A stretch of DNA of 64,000 nucleotides from assembly GCF_026107515.2 (NCBI RefSeq), contig NZ_JAPCHW010000003.1, positions 1-64,000 of the forward strand, written 5' to 3'. Origin of the DNA: Glutamicibacter sp. MNS18. GTDB lineage: Bacteria; Actinomycetota; Actinomycetes; Actinomycetales; Micrococcaceae. A model generated the notes under the pieces. The model did not search any database. It was not told where the DNA came from and saw only the letters and a program-made list of their open reading frames with translations. The position numbers were made by a program, and so were the translations under genes. Shown piece by piece: positions 30,638 through 40,285 of the stretch. Each line of letters begins with the position of its first letter. Within the stretch, counting starts at the first letter, position 1.

Positions 30638-31281
30638 TCAGGATTGGTGCGGGGGCTCTTCCCGCTGACACGCAATACGCCGTCGACCTTGCACCCGTGT
30701 CGAACGAACTCGGGGGAAGGCAGCGACGGCGCAACTGGATCCCACTCTATCGCGTAACCCCCGGTTTGTGCGCGGGGTGGCGCAAGATGACACGGGGATT
30801 TGACCGAATGGATGCGGGTAGCCAGCGGACGCGGCACAACTACCTCGTTGCGGTGCCCTTCACTAGCCTGTTCCTCCGGTCAGCTGCGCCCTGTTTCACA
30901 AGGGCTGGAGTTTGTACGTGGTGATTCCACAAGTTTCCAATTTTGTTTTCGGGCTCGTCACGGCAGTACTTGTCTCGAAGGGAAGTTCCCCGCCCGATGC
31001 ACTCCGGGGCCTGGCGGTGGTCGAATGGCTTGCCGGAAAGTGCGACGGGGGCGCCGCCCGGGCAGTTTTGTGGCCGCATTCCCCCGGGGCTCCGGAAGTC
31101 GTGTCCGTCGCGGGAATTGAGCGATCGGACGACCGGGACCGGCGGGCCGGTCATTGCCGCTGTTTGAGCTAGATCACCCCGTGGGCAAGGATATTTGACG
31201 TGGGCAGAGTTTCATTACTTTTCTATTCGTCGTAGAATGAAATCGTCTGTCTTGTACCCGTGTAGAACTGAGTGCGTTTAA
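30638..31281. other. Long tkt-ctaB intergenic region
   Basis: About 640 bases separate the two divergent starts. The short frames here have no ribosome binding site and no coding-like composition. The region must hold the promoters for the pentose phosphate operon and for ctaB; a TTGACG at 31195-31200 and a TAGAAT at 31233-31238 are weak promoter-like elements. No RNA gene was recognised. Confidence 0.4.
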
Positions 31282-32259
31282 TTGAAGACTCTTAGTGTCG
31301 CCGAATCGCCGATTCCCCGGTCCTCGCGTCAGCCCGAGGAAAGCACCGGCGAATTCATTAAGCGCAAGGCAGGTGCCTATGTGGCACTGACCAAGCCTCG
31401 GGTCATCGAGTTGCTGCTGGTCACCACCCTGCCCACCATGATCTTCGCCGAACGCGGGTTCCCTGCGGTGTGGCTGATGGTGGCCACCCTGGTTGGCGGG
31501 GCCATGGCCGCCGGCGCCTCCGGCGCCTTCAACTGCTACTTCGACCGCGACATGGACAAGCTGATGAAGCGGACCAAGGGGCGTCCTCTGGTGACCGGGG
31601 ATGTGACCCCGCGTGAGGCGCTGGTCTTTTCCTGGGTGCTGGCCATTGCGTCGCTGGCCGTCTTCTGGTTCGGTACCAACCCCTTGACGACCGCTTTGGG
31701 GCTGCTGGCCATCTTGTTCTACGTGGTGCTCTACACGCTGATCCTCAAGCGCCGCACCACCCAGAACATCGTCTGGGGCGGCATCGCCGGGTGCATGCCC
31801 GTGGTCATCGCTTGGGCTGCGGTCACCAATACCGTCGAATGGCCGGCGATCATCCTGTTCATCGTGATCTTCCTGTGGACCCCACCGCATTACTGGCCGC
31901 TGTCCATGAAGTACGCCGATGACTACAACGCCGCCTCGGTGCCTATGTTCGGGGCGATTGCCAATGCCCGCCGTGTCTCGGTGCAGGTGGTGCTCTACGC
32001 CTGGGCGACCCTGGTCTGCTCGATGCTACTGGTGCCGATGGGCTACGCCGGCATCGTGTACACGGCGCTGGCCGGTGGTTCGGGTCTGTGGTTCGTGTAC
32101 GAGTCCCATGTGCTGTACCGCGAGGCCCAGCGGGACCACAGTCCGGCAGAGATGAACCGCAAGGCCATGAAGGTCTTCCATATCTCGATCACCTACCTGT
32201 CGATCGTGTTCCTGGCACTGGCCATCGACCCGTTCGTCGGCAGTCCGCTGTTCCAGTAA
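31282..32259 (+). CDS. ctaB: Protohaem IX farnesyltransferase (haem O synthase)
   Basis: This 325-residue UbiA-family membrane prenyltransferase makes haem O for cytochrome oxidase. The first Asp-rich motif [20 protein letters not shown] and several membrane segments are clear. An in-frame stop at 31279-31281 makes TTG at 31282 the earliest start; no good ribosome binding site precedes it. It is divergent from tkt as in other actinobacteria, and ctaA lies nearby on the opposite strand. Confidence 0.93.
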   Translation: MKTLSVAESPIPRSSRQPEESTGEFIKRKAGAYVALTKPRVIELLLVTTLPTMIFAERGFPAVWLMVATLVGGAMAAGASGAFNCYFDRDMDKLMKRTKGRPLVTGDVTPREALVFSWVLAIASLAVFWFGTNPLTTALGLLAILFYVVLYTLILKRRTTQNIVWGGIAGCMPVVIAWAAVTNTVEWPAIILFIVIFLWTPPHYWPLSMKYADDYNAASVPMFGAIANARRVSVQVVLYAWATLVCSMLLVPMGYAGIVYTALAGGSGLWFVYESHVLYREAQRDHSPAEMNRKAMKVFHISITYLSIVFLALAIDPFVGSPLFQ

Positions 32260-32272
32260 CGTCCCGTATCTC

Positions 32273-32299
32273 AGCCCCCGGTATCACCGGGGGCTTTTT
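32273..32299 (+). terminator. Terminator after ctaB
   Basis: A perfect 10-bp stem (32273-32282 with 32286-32295), a three-base loop and TTTTT form a classic intrinsic terminator 13 bases after ctaB. Confidence 0.9.
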
Positions 32300-32349
32300 C
32301 GTGCCCGGTTCGCGATGCAAGGGTTACGGTAAGGCCACAAAGCACTAAT

Positions 32350-32384
32350 CTTGCTATACAAGGCTTGTGGTGCAAGGTATCTTG
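32350..32384 (+). promoter_or_regulatory. Putative PadR operator array
   Basis: Five alternating CTTG and CAAG blocks lie just before the padR start, at 32350, 32360, 32364, 32373 and 32381. They create overlapping inverted repeats, including the 11-base palindrome ACAAGGCTTGT (32359-32369). Direct autoregulation by the PadR protein is likely but inferred. Confidence 0.5.
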
Positions 32385-32390
32385 TGGAGT

Positions 32391-32732
32391 ATGAACGCGA
32401 GCACGGAAAAGATCGCCACCAACCTGCGCAAGGGAGTGCTTGAATACTGTGTGCTCGCCCTGCTGGGGCGAGGGGAAATGTACGGTTTGGAAATCGCCAA
32501 TGAGCTGATGGCTCGGGAACTGTCTGCCAGTGAGGGCAGCCTCTACCCGCTGTTGGCCCGGATGAAGAGTTCGGGCATCGTGGAGACCCGGTGGGAACAG
32601 GCCGCGGGTAGCAGATCACGCAAATACTACTCAATCACCGTCCAGGGGCAGCAGCAGCTGGCCACCTTCGAGACGGTGTGGAACGAGATCAGGGGACAGG
32701 TTGACGGGCTCCTGGGAGGACACCATGGATGA
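32391..32732 (+). CDS. PadR-family transcriptional regulator
   Basis: The 113-residue winged-helix repressor has LEYCVLALLGRGEMYGLEIANEL and SEGSLYPLLARMKSSGIVETRWE, the PadR N-terminal fold, with a short C-terminal helix. ATG at 32391 removes the spurious eight-residue extension of the longer frame and places CTTGTGGAGT just upstream. It overlaps the next gene by eight bases. PadR plus HAAS-domain membrane protein is a recurrent Gram-positive pair, with the repressor probably controlling both. Confidence 0.85.
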   Translation: MNASTEKIATNLRKGVLEYCVLALLGRGEMYGLEIANELMARELSASEGSLYPLLARMKSSGIVETRWEQAAGSRSRKYYSITVQGQQQLATFETVWNEIRGQVDGLLGGHHG

Positions 32733-33699
32733 CAACGGTTTGGACAGCGCATCGCGACGCTATCTTCGCAGTCTCAAGCAACGGCTGGCAGACCTTCCGG
32801 CCGAAGCCAGCGAATCGATCCTGCAGGATGTGCGGGCGCATATCGAGGAGGCCACGGCCACAGGCAGAAGCTCCGATCAGGTGTTGGCTTCGCTGGGGAA
32901 TCCCCGGGAGCTGGCCGAGGCCAGCCGTGCGGAGCTGGTGCTGCACCAGCCGGCACGAACCTCACGTCTGGATTCCGGGACCATTCTGGGCGGAACCAGT
33001 ATCGCCCTGGCGGTCCTGGCGGCGGTGATCGTCAGCTTCTTCCTGCGTGCTCCCGAGGGACAGCACCCCGACGCGGGCACCGAGCCTGAGCAAGCAATGG
33101 CCACGTTGCTGGAGTCCTATGGGCCCGGGGTGGCCTTGCTGAGCCTGGTGCCGGCCGTGGTACTCCTGTTGGTCCACTTCCTGCCACGCCGTCTCCGCCG
33201 CTGGGCCATGCTGGGTGTGGCCCTCGCCTTGAGTGTCCTGGTGTTCCTGGACATCTTTTCATCGGGACTGTTCGCCGTGCCGATGGCACTGACCGCGTGG
33301 TTGGCGGCCACGATCCCGTATGCCCGCAAGCCGGTTGCGCCGGCCGGGGAGCAGTTGTCCGCCCGCATCCTGGGAAGCCTGCTGCTGATCTTCCCGGTCA
33401 TCATGCTTGGCACAGGGCTGATGCTGGGCACTGTCGGCGCCCATTACATTCCCCTGCTGCTTTGGATGTTGTTCAGCCTGGCGCTGGCGATCGGGTACGC
33501 GCTGAACTCCCGGGCGGCCCATTGGACGGTGCTGGCCTACGGGGTGCTGATCCTGGGTGTGGCCGTCTTTGACGCCGGGATCCTGGTTGCGGCCTTCTGG
33601 GTCGGCGGCGGGGTAGCGCTCGCCCTGGGACTCCACGGGTTGCTGCGGCTTAACCCGCGGGTCGGGCCAACCGACCGGACCAAGGCGGAACCTGTCTGA
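32725..33699 (+). CDS. HAAS (DUF1700-like) domain membrane protein
   Basis: This 324-residue protein has a cytosolic HAAS-type N-terminus (about 1-75: RRYLRSLKQRLADLPAEA, ILASLGNPRELA-like) followed by about eight hydrophobic segments from residue 90 to 310. ATG at 32725 has GGGAGG upstream and overlaps the end of padR. The function of such proteins is not well defined; many are linked to envelope stress or sigma-factor-type signalling through their PadR partner. Confidence 0.7.
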   Translation: MDDNGLDSASRRYLRSLKQRLADLPAEASESILQDVRAHIEEATATGRSSDQVLASLGNPRELAEASRAELVLHQPARTSRLDSGTILGGTSIALAVLAAVIVSFFLRAPEGQHPDAGTEPEQAMATLLESYGPGVALLSLVPAVVLLLVHFLPRRLRRWAMLGVALALSVLVFLDIFSSGLFAVPMALTAWLAATIPYARKPVAPAGEQLSARILGSLLLIFPVIMLGTGLMLGTVGAHYIPLLLWMLFSLALAIGYALNSRAAHWTVLAYGVLILGVAVFDAGILVAAFWVGGGVALALGLHGLLRLNPRVGPTDRTKAEPV

Positions 33700-33828
33700 T
33701 GGGCCGGTACCGGTTCTGAGGACATGTGCCTCCCCGATCCACCTGATGGTCGGACGGACGCAAATGGCGGCCCGCCCCCCGATAACTACGGGAAACGAAC
33801 CGCCATGCTGGCAACCAGAGGTCCGGTG

Positions 33829-34770
33829 CTACAGACCCGTGGGCTCGGTTCTGGGTAGCAGGACTGCACGGTCCCAGACGTTGGTTGCGGCGATACCCAG
33901 CAGGGCACTGCCCAGCATGTGGGCCAGGACCAGGGTGATGGGCAGTCCGGTGAAATGCTGGGTGTATCCGATACCCGCCTGCAGCACGATGACCAGGACC
34001 AGCCAGTAGAGACCGGCCGTGAAGCGGGGACCGGCGTGGCGCTTGGCGGCCAGGACCAGCAGGATGATGACCGCACCGATCAGCAGGTACACCGGCGCGG
34101 TATGCATGCGGGTCACCAACAGGGGATCGAACATGTGGCGTGGCGCCGAAGCGTCCCCGGCGTGTGGTCCGGTTCCGGTCACGATGGTGCCGAAGATGAT
34201 CGCGAGCAGCGCGGCAATCCACGCCACCCACGACACCTGGCCGATGGTCTTGTCCTGGGCCGGCGCCTGGAGCGCCTTGTACTCCCGCCGTGTGCGGTTC
34301 ACCAGTAGGGTCGCCAGGATCACCAGCGTCATGGACAGCAGGAAGTGCAGCGAAACCACCCACGGATTCAGCCTGGTCCAAACGGTGATCCCGCCAATGA
34401 CACCCTGGAAGGGGATGCCCGCCAGCAGCACCCAGCCGAGGATGAACAGGGAACGGTGGGTGGCGCGCATTTTCCAGATCGATACCAGGAAGGCCAACGC
34501 GATCGCGATCAGCACGAAGGTCAGGAGGCGGTTGCCGAATTCGATCAGGCCGTGGATGCCCATTTCGGGCACCGGGGTCATGGTGCCGGGCATGCAATTG
34601 GGCCATTCCGAGCAGCCCAGACCGGACTTGGTCAGTCGCACCGCACCACCGGAGACAATGATTCCCACCTGGGAGATCAGCGAGGCGATCGCCAGGCCGT
34701 GGACGGTCTTGGTGACCTTGGTCGGCAATTTCTCGGCCCAGCTCGATGTCGGGGCTGCGGACGCAGACAT
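33829..34770 (-). CDS. ctaA: Haem A synthase (COX15/CtaA)
   Basis: This 313-residue, eight-helix membrane enzyme oxidises haem O to haem A. Conserved parts include SGGAVRLTKSGLGCSEWPNC (about 40-59) and further His residues in LHFLLSM, MHTAPVYLLIG and TQHFTGLP that probably bind haem. It works with CtaB, encoded 1.5 kb away, in cytochrome aa3 oxidase maturation. The downstream ABC transporter genes run in the same direction ahead of it, with 28 bases between the permease stop and the ctaA start. Confidence 0.93.
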   Translation of the reverse strand: MSASAAPTSSWAEKLPTKVTKTVHGLAIASLISQVGIIVSGGAVRLTKSGLGCSEWPNCMPGTMTPVPEMGIHGLIEFGNRLLTFVLIAIALAFLVSIWKMRATHRSLFILGWVLLAGIPFQGVIGGITVWTRLNPWVVSLHFLLSMTLVILATLLVNRTRREYKALQAPAQDKTIGQVSWVAWIAALLAIIFGTIVTGTGPHAGDASAPRHMFDPLLVTRMHTAPVYLLIGAVIILLVLAAKRHAGPRFTAGLYWLVLVIVLQAGIGYTQHFTGLPITLVLAHMLGSALLGIAATNVWDRAVLLPRTEPTGL

Positions 34771-34798
34771 TATCTTCTCCCTTGGATATGTGTGGTGG

Positions 34799-35566
34799 TC
34801 AGTTCCATTTGAACAGTTTCACGGCGGCGAACGAGGCGATACCGGTCCATACCACCAGCATGATGGCCGCCGGGATGTGGAAGGTTCCGTCGATCAGCGC
34901 TGCACGCAACGAGTCGCCCAGGCCAGCCGACGGCAGGGCGTTGAGCAGCAACTGGATCCATTCCGGGGCCATCGTGGTCGGGAACAGCACCCCGCCGATA
35001 CCCGCCAGCAGGATCCAGGCCAGATTCGTGATGGCCAAGGTGGCTTCGGGGCGCACGGTGCCCGCGATGAGCAAACCCAGCGCAGTGAAGCAGCCGGCGC
35101 CCAGCAGCAGGAAGACCAGGGAAGGCAGGATCCCGACCAGGCGTGGTTCCCAGCCCATGAGCAGGGCACAGATGCTGATCAGCACCACCTGGACGGCCAG
35201 GACCGTGAGTACCGCGATAACCTTGCCGAAAATCAGTCCGGCCTTGCCCAGTGGGGTGGTGGAGAACATCCGCAGCACCCCATAGCGGCGGTCGAAGCCG
35301 GTGCCGATGCCCTGGCCGGTGAAGGCCGTGGAAATGACACACAGGGCCAGCACGCCGGGGGCTGCGGCATCAATGGTGCGTTCGGCCACCCCCGCCAGCA
35401 GGTCGGTGAATGTCAGGGCAAACAGGGCGATCACCGGCATGACAATGGCCAGGACCAGTTGCTCGCCGTTGCTGAGCATCTGGATGGTTTCGTACTTGCC
35501 CTGCAAGGTGATGCGTTTCAGTGGCGAAACCGCATTGCTCGTCTGATCGCTGGTGGTGGCGCTCAT
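34799..35566 (-). CDS. ABC-2 type transporter permease
   Basis: The 255-residue protein has six membrane segments from about residue 25 onward, in the pattern of ABC-2 exporter permeases. ATG at 35566 gives a four-base ATGA overlap with the ATPase gene and removes an unlikely 38-residue N-terminal extension. Gene order ATPase-permease-ctaA on the minus strand is common in actinobacteria, where the pair is sometimes linked to haem or oxidase maturation; the substrate is not known. Confidence 0.85.
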   Translation of the reverse strand: MSATTSDQTSNAVSPLKRITLQGKYETIQMLSNGEQLVLAIVMPVIALFALTFTDLLAGVAERTIDAAAPGVLALCVISTAFTGQGIGTGFDRRYGVLRMFSTTPLGKAGLIFGKVIAVLTVLAVQVVLISICALLMGWEPRLVGILPSLVFLLLGAGCFTALGLLIAGTVRPEATLAITNLAWILLAGIGGVLFPTTMAPEWIQLLLNALPSAGLGDSLRAALIDGTFHIPAAIMLVVWTGIASFAAVKLFKWN

Positions 35567-36522
35567 GCGTCCTCGGACTCCTTCTGTGCGATCTCCAGGA
35601 ACACGTCTTCCAGGCTTCGGGCCTGGAGTGAGAGGTGGGTGGGCAGGATCCCCGCCGTCGCCCACCAATTCGTCAGCCATTGCAGGTGGTCGGGGGAGCG
35701 GACCCCATCCAGCCGGTATTCCCCGGCGGTGGTCTCACTCAGGTGTAAACCGGAAGGGACCGTGTCGGGCAGTGCCAGCCCGGGGGCGGCCCCGAAGGAG
35801 ACCGGGCGGGTTTCCTGTTCTTCGGCCGCCATGGCCGTCAGTTCGGCGACCGTACCCTGGGCGACGGTACGTCCCTTGTCGATGATGTAGACGTAGTCGC
35901 TGAGCCGTTGGGCATCGTCCATCAAATGGGTGGTGAGGATGATCGCCTTGCCGGCATCGCGCAGTTCCAGGATCAGGTCGAAAACCACCTGGCGGGTTTG
36001 TGGATCCAGCCCGGCACTGGGCTCATCCAGGAATACCACGTCCGGATCACCGGCCAGCGCCGCGGCCAGGGCCACCCGCTGCTTTTGCCCCCCGGACAAA
36101 CGACGGATGGTGCGCGAGGAGAACGAGGCGATATCCAGCCGTTCAATTAGCGCGTCGATATCCATGGGCTTTCGGTAGAGCGAGGCCACGTGGCGTAGCA
36201 ACGGGATCGGGCGCATCGAGGGCGGCAGGCCACCGTCCTGGAGCATCACTCCCACACGGGAACGCAAGTCGGGCTTATCCCCGTAGGGGTCCTGCCCGAG
36301 CAGTTCGACGGTCCCGCTTTCGGGGCGAAGCAGTCCCTGTGCGCATCCGAGGGTCGTTGATTTTCCGGCACCGTTGGAACCGAGCAACGTCGTGACCTGC
36401 CCGGGAAAGGCCTTGAGGGAAACATTGTGAAGAACTCGAAGCATCCGGTCATTCAACGCCGGAACTGGTCCAAGATCTTTGCACAGCTCACTGATGATGA
36501 GACTGGGGGATACGGAAGACAC
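35563..36522 (-). CDS. ABC transporter ATP-binding protein
   Basis: This 319-residue ATPase has Walker A GSNGAGKST (about 48-56), signature LSGGQKQR, Walker B VVFLDEPSAGLD and a C-terminal extension of about 80 residues typical of ABC-2 exporters. It is coupled to the permease by ATGA. It is divergent from sufR. Confidence 0.9.
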   Translation of the reverse strand: MSSVSPSLIISELCKDLGPVPALNDRMLRVLHNVSLKAFPGQVTTLLGSNGAGKSTTLGCAQGLLRPESGTVELLGQDPYGDKPDLRSRVGVMLQDGGLPPSMRPIPLLRHVASLYRKPMDIDALIERLDIASFSSRTIRRLSGGQKQRVALAAALAGDPDVVFLDEPSAGLDPQTRQVVFDLILELRDAGKAIILTTHLMDDAQRLSDYVYIIDKGRTVAQGTVAELTAMAAEEQETRPVSFGAAPGLALPDTVPSGLHLSETTAGEYRLDGVRSPDHLQWLTNWWATAGILPTHLSLQARSLEDVFLEIAQKESEDA

Positions 36523-36661
36523 CCATCGATTCTACGTCAGGTCGAAGTACCCGGGGGTGAGTGATTGCTCACGGCGAGTTCCACGGGTGGGGGATAGAAT
36601 TATGCCAGGGGCCGCATCGCGGGTAATCCCGCGAACGCGACACCCGAGCCATGGTCATCCT

Positions 36662-36681
36662 TAGTAAGTCCTTCCTTACTA
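36662..36681 (+). promoter_or_regulatory. Putative SufR operator
   Basis: A perfect inverted repeat TAGTAAG-N6-CTTACTA lies 34 bases before the sufR start, overlapping where the -35 element of a promoter with TAAATA (36693-36698) would fall. SufR is an autorepressor of suf operons in cyanobacteria and mycobacteria, so this is its likely target. Confidence 0.6.
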
Positions 36682-36714
36682 GACCAATCGGTTAAATATG
36701 GTCATGCTTGTGTT

Positions 36715-37500
36715 GTGTATTCATCTAAAGCAAACTCGGTCGGCGAAGCGCCGGCAAAGGTAGTGGGCGCGATTGGGGATACCGAAGAACGGACTCGCGA
36801 CCGCGTGCTGTATGCCGTCCTGGAGGACGGGCCGGTCAGTGCCGCGGAGCTGGGAAAGACCCTTGGGTTTACCCCGGCTGCCGTTCGACGCCACCTCGAC
36901 GCCCTGTCAAAGGCTGGGCTGGTAGAGGTCAAGCTCGTTGCGAACCAGAAGTCGGGTGCCGGTCGCCCGTCGCGACGGTATGTTCTGTCCCACCGTGGGC
37001 AGACCAAACTGGGCAATGACTATCTGGACATTGCCACGCTGGCTCTGAAGGAGCTGGGTGAAGCTGCCGGCGAGGACGCGATTCGCGAATTCGCCCGGCG
37101 CCGCTTCGAAGATATGGAAAAGCGGTATTCCAAGGCCCTGGAAGGGGTCGAGGGATTGGAGGAACGGGCCGAGGTATTGGGCGAATTGCTCAATGTTGAC
37201 GGCTTCGTCGGGTATTCCCGAGCCGTGGACACGAAACTGCCCACGGAAATGATGCGCAGCGTCCAGCTGTGCCAGGGGCATTGCCCCATCCAAGACTTGG
37301 CACGTGAGTTCCCGGTGTTTTGCGACACCGAAACGGAAATGTTCGCCCGCCTGCTGGGAGTCGACGTCCGTCGGCTATCCACATTGGCGAGCGGGGGCCA
37401 CGTGTGCACGACCCACATCCCTGTGGGACGTGAAAAGGCGCCGCGAAGCGCCGAGAAGAGAACTCGAATTCAGTTCACGAAGCAGGAGAGGCCGCGATGA
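36715..37500 (+). CDS. sufR: SufR iron-sulfur cluster-sensing repressor
   Basis: The 261-residue regulator has an N-terminal ArsR/MarR-like winged helix (about 28-95: [22 protein letters not shown]) and a C-terminal cysteine set CQGHC, FCDTE and VCTTH that can bind an iron-sulfur cluster. SufR represses the suf operon when clusters are plentiful. It starts at GTG 36715 and overlaps sufB by four bases (ATGA), so regulator and targets are one operon. A palindrome upstream fits autoregulation. Confidence 0.9.
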   Translation: MYSSKANSVGEAPAKVVGAIGDTEERTRDRVLYAVLEDGPVSAAELGKTLGFTPAAVRRHLDALSKAGLVEVKLVANQKSGAGRPSRRYVLSHRGQTKLGNDYLDIATLALKELGEAAGEDAIREFARRRFEDMEKRYSKALEGVEGLEERAEVLGELLNVDGFVGYSRAVDTKLPTEMMRSVQLCQGHCPIQDLAREFPVFCDTETEMFARLLGVDVRRLSTLASGGHVCTTHIPVGREKAPRSAEKRTRIQFTKQERPR

Positions 37501-38957
37501 CGGATCAGATTGCACATGAGTCTGCCGACCCGGGCGTGATTAACGAAATCCTGGAGAAGAACCCCGAACTCCACGGAATCGGAAATTACGAATACGGTTG
37601 GTCAGACAGCGACGAGGCAGGTGCCACCGCCCAGCGCGGCTTGAGCGAGGCCGTCGTTGAGAATATTTCCCGCCTGAAGAGCGAACCGGAGTGGATGCTG
37701 AAGCGTCGACTGAAGTCGCTGAAGTACTTCGACCGCAAGCCGATGCCCACCTGGGGTGCGGACTTGTCGGGGATCGACTTCGACAACATCAAGTACTTCG
37801 TGCGCTCCACCGAGAAGCAGGCCACCAGCTGGGAAGACCTGCCCGAGGACATCAAGAACACCTATGACAAGCTCGGCATCCCCGAAGCTGAGAAGCAGCG
37901 CCTGGTTTCCGGTGTCGCGGCCCAGTACGAATCCGAGGTCGTCTACCACCAGCTGCGCGAGGACCTGGAAGCCCAGGGCGTCATCTTTCTGGATACCGAT
38001 ACCGCGCTGAAGGAACACCCGGAGATTTTCGAGGAGTACTTCGGTACCATCATCCCGGCCGGTGATAACAAGTTCGCGGCGTTGAACACCGCGGTCTGGT
38101 CCGGCGGTTCCTTCGTCTACGTCCCCAAGGGCGTCCATGTCGAAATCCCGCTGCAGGCCTACTTCCGCATCAACACCGAGAACATGGGGCAGTTCGAACG
38201 CACCCTGATCATCGCGGACGAGGGATCCTACGTCCACTACATCGAGGGTTGCACCGCACCGATCTACCAGTCCGACTCGCTGCACTCGGCAGTGGTCGAG
38301 ATCCTGGTGAAGAAGAACGCCCGCGTTCGCTACACCACGATCCAGAACTGGTCGAACAACGTGTACAACCTGGTGACCAAGCGTGCCGTCTGCGAAGAGG
38401 GCGCCACCATGGAGTGGGTCGATGGCAATATCGGCTCCAAGGTCACCATGAAGTACCCTGCCGTCTACCTGGTCGGCGAACACGCCAAGGGCGAGACCCT
38501 GTCCATCGCCTTCGCCGGCGAGGGCCAGCACCAGGACACCGGTTCCAAGATGGTGCACATCGCCCCGAACACCTCCAGCGCCATCGTGGCCAAGTCGGTG
38601 GCCCGTAATGGCGGCCGTTCGGCCTACCGCGGCCTGGTCCAGGTGCGCGAAGGCGCCAAGGGCACGAAGAACTCGGTGGTGTGCGACGCGCTGCTGGTTG
38701 ACCAGATCTCGCGTTCGGATACCTATCCGTACATCGACGTGCGCGAGGACGACGTCACCATGGGCCACGAGGCCACCGTCTCGCGTGTTTCCGAAGAACA
38801 GCTGTTCTACCTGCAGTCCCGCGGCCTGGCCGAGGACGAGGCCATGGCGATGATCGTGCGCGGCTTCGTTGAGCCGATTGCCCGTGAGCTGCCGATGGAA
38901 TACGCACTGGAACTGAACCGCCTCATTGAACTGCAGATGGAAGGATCGGTCGGTTAA
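37497..38957 (+). CDS. sufB: Fe-S cluster assembly protein SufB
   Basis: This 486-residue scaffold subunit of the SufBCD complex carries the typical [13 protein letters not shown] region, including the Cys proposed to accept sulfur, and the C-terminal [31 protein letters not shown]. Length is normal. It is translationally coupled to sufR (ATGA) and directly precedes sufD. Confidence 0.97.
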   Translation: MTDQIAHESADPGVINEILEKNPELHGIGNYEYGWSDSDEAGATAQRGLSEAVVENISRLKSEPEWMLKRRLKSLKYFDRKPMPTWGADLSGIDFDNIKYFVRSTEKQATSWEDLPEDIKNTYDKLGIPEAEKQRLVSGVAAQYESEVVYHQLREDLEAQGVIFLDTDTALKEHPEIFEEYFGTIIPAGDNKFAALNTAVWSGGSFVYVPKGVHVEIPLQAYFRINTENMGQFERTLIIADEGSYVHYIEGCTAPIYQSDSLHSAVVEILVKKNARVRYTTIQNWSNNVYNLVTKRAVCEEGATMEWVDGNIGSKVTMKYPAVYLVGEHAKGETLSIAFAGEGQHQDTGSKMVHIAPNTSSAIVAKSVARNGGRSAYRGLVQVREGAKGTKNSVVCDALLVDQISRSDTYPYIDVREDDVTMGHEATVSRVSEEQLFYLQSRGLAEDEAMAMIVRGFVEPIARELPMEYALELNRLIELQMEGSVG

Positions 38958-38959
38958 GC

Positions 38960-40237
38960 ATGTCCGAGACCACTACCCATATTCCCGACGAGAAGGCCCG
39001 CATTGGCGCCCCTTCGATTCCGGGCTTCACCGAAGAGGGCGAGAACCTTTCGCCGCTGAACGAAGCCGCCGCTCCACTTTCCGGTGATTCCGTCAAGGGT
39101 CACAGCCACGGTGGCGGTGTCGGGGTTCCCGACTCCTCCCGTGCCGGACGCCTGCGCAGCTACAACGTCGAAGACTTCACCCCGCTGACCGGGCGTGAAG
39201 AGGACTGGCGCTTCACCCCGCTCAAGCGCCTGGGCGGGCTGCACACCGCGGAACTGACCGGACCGGCCCCCAAGGTCGAGCTGAGCGGTGACGAGAAGGT
39301 CACCATCACCACCGTGCCGCAGGCCGACAAGCTGCGCGGCGTGGTGGCCACCCCGGATGACCGGGTCTCCGCCAACGCCTGGAAGTACGCTTCCGAGGCG
39401 CAGGTGCTGACCATTCCGGCCAATGCCGAAGGCATCAAGTCCCGGCTGACCATTACCGGCCAGTCCATGGACGCCGCGGCCCAGCACATCATCGTGGTGG
39501 CCCAGGAGAACTCCGAGGCGACCCTGGTGCTTGACCATGTGGGTTCGGCCGTGCTGGCCCAGAACATCGAGTTCGAGGTCCGTTCCGGTGCCAAGCTGAC
39601 CGTGGTTTCCCTGCAGGCCTGGGAAGACACCGCCATCCACGCCTCCAGCCAGCAGTCTGCCGTGGCCAAGGATGCCTACTTCAAGCACGTGGTCATCACC
39701 TTCGGTGGCGATCTGGTGCGCGTGAACCCCTCGGCACGCTTTACCGGGGAACACGCCGAAGTGGAGCTGTACGGGCTGTACTTCGCCGACGCCGGCCAGC
39801 ACCTGGAACACCGCCTGCTGGTGGACCACAACCTGCCGAACTGCAAGTCCAACGTGTTGTACAAGGGCGCGCTGCAGGGCGATGGGGCACACACCGTATG
39901 GGTGGGTGACGTGCTGATCCGCAAGGAGGCACCGGGAACCGACTCGTACGAGGCCAACCGCAACCTGGTACTCACCGACGGCACCCGTGCCGACTCGGTG
40001 CCCAACCTGGAAATCGAAACCGGCTTGATCGATGGTGCCGGGCACGCATCGACCACCGGGCGCTTCGATGACGAGCACCTGTTCTACCTGATGAGCCGCG
40101 GTATCGATGAGAAGACCGCACGCCGTCTGGTGGTGCGCGGCTTCCTGAACGAGATCGTGCAGCAGATCCGCGACGAGGAGCTCGAAGCGCGCTTGAACGA
40201 CATCATCGAAGAGGAACTGGCCGTCACCAACAGCTAG
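38960..40237 (+). CDS. sufD: Fe-S cluster assembly protein SufD
   Basis: The 425-residue protein forms the SufB-SufD heterodimer on SufC. It shows the SufBD family core with AEVELYGLYFADAGQHLEHRLLVDH and the C-terminal RGIDEKTARRLVVRGFLNEIV. The variable N-terminal 75 residues include a His-rich KGHSHGGGVG. It starts two bases after sufB. Confidence 0.95.
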   Translation: MSETTTHIPDEKARIGAPSIPGFTEEGENLSPLNEAAAPLSGDSVKGHSHGGGVGVPDSSRAGRLRSYNVEDFTPLTGREEDWRFTPLKRLGGLHTAELTGPAPKVELSGDEKVTITTVPQADKLRGVVATPDDRVSANAWKYASEAQVLTIPANAEGIKSRLTITGQSMDAAAQHIIVVAQENSEATLVLDHVGSAVLAQNIEFEVRSGAKLTVVSLQAWEDTAIHASSQQSAVAKDAYFKHVVITFGGDLVRVNPSARFTGEHAEVELYGLYFADAGQHLEHRLLVDHNLPNCKSNVLYKGALQGDGAHTVWVGDVLIRKEAPGTDSYEANRNLVLTDGTRADSVPNLEIETGLIDGAGHASTTGRFDDEHLFYLMSRGIDEKTARRLVVRGFLNEIVQQIRDEELEARLNDIIEEELAVTNS

Positions 40238-40285
40238 TTGGCCCGGACAATTCGAAAGCTTTTAGACACAGAAACGGAACGACGT

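Noticed and set aside
30840-31172. Overlapping 86-104 codon frames in the tkt-ctaB space
   Set aside because: No ribosome binding sites, rare-start codons and low-complexity Arg/Gly-rich translations; they look like chance frames in GC-rich DNA.
33764-33806. ATGGCGG...CCGCCAT pair between the HAAS and ctaA genes
   Set aside because: Seven-base arms with a 29-base loop and no T-run; too weak to call a terminator.
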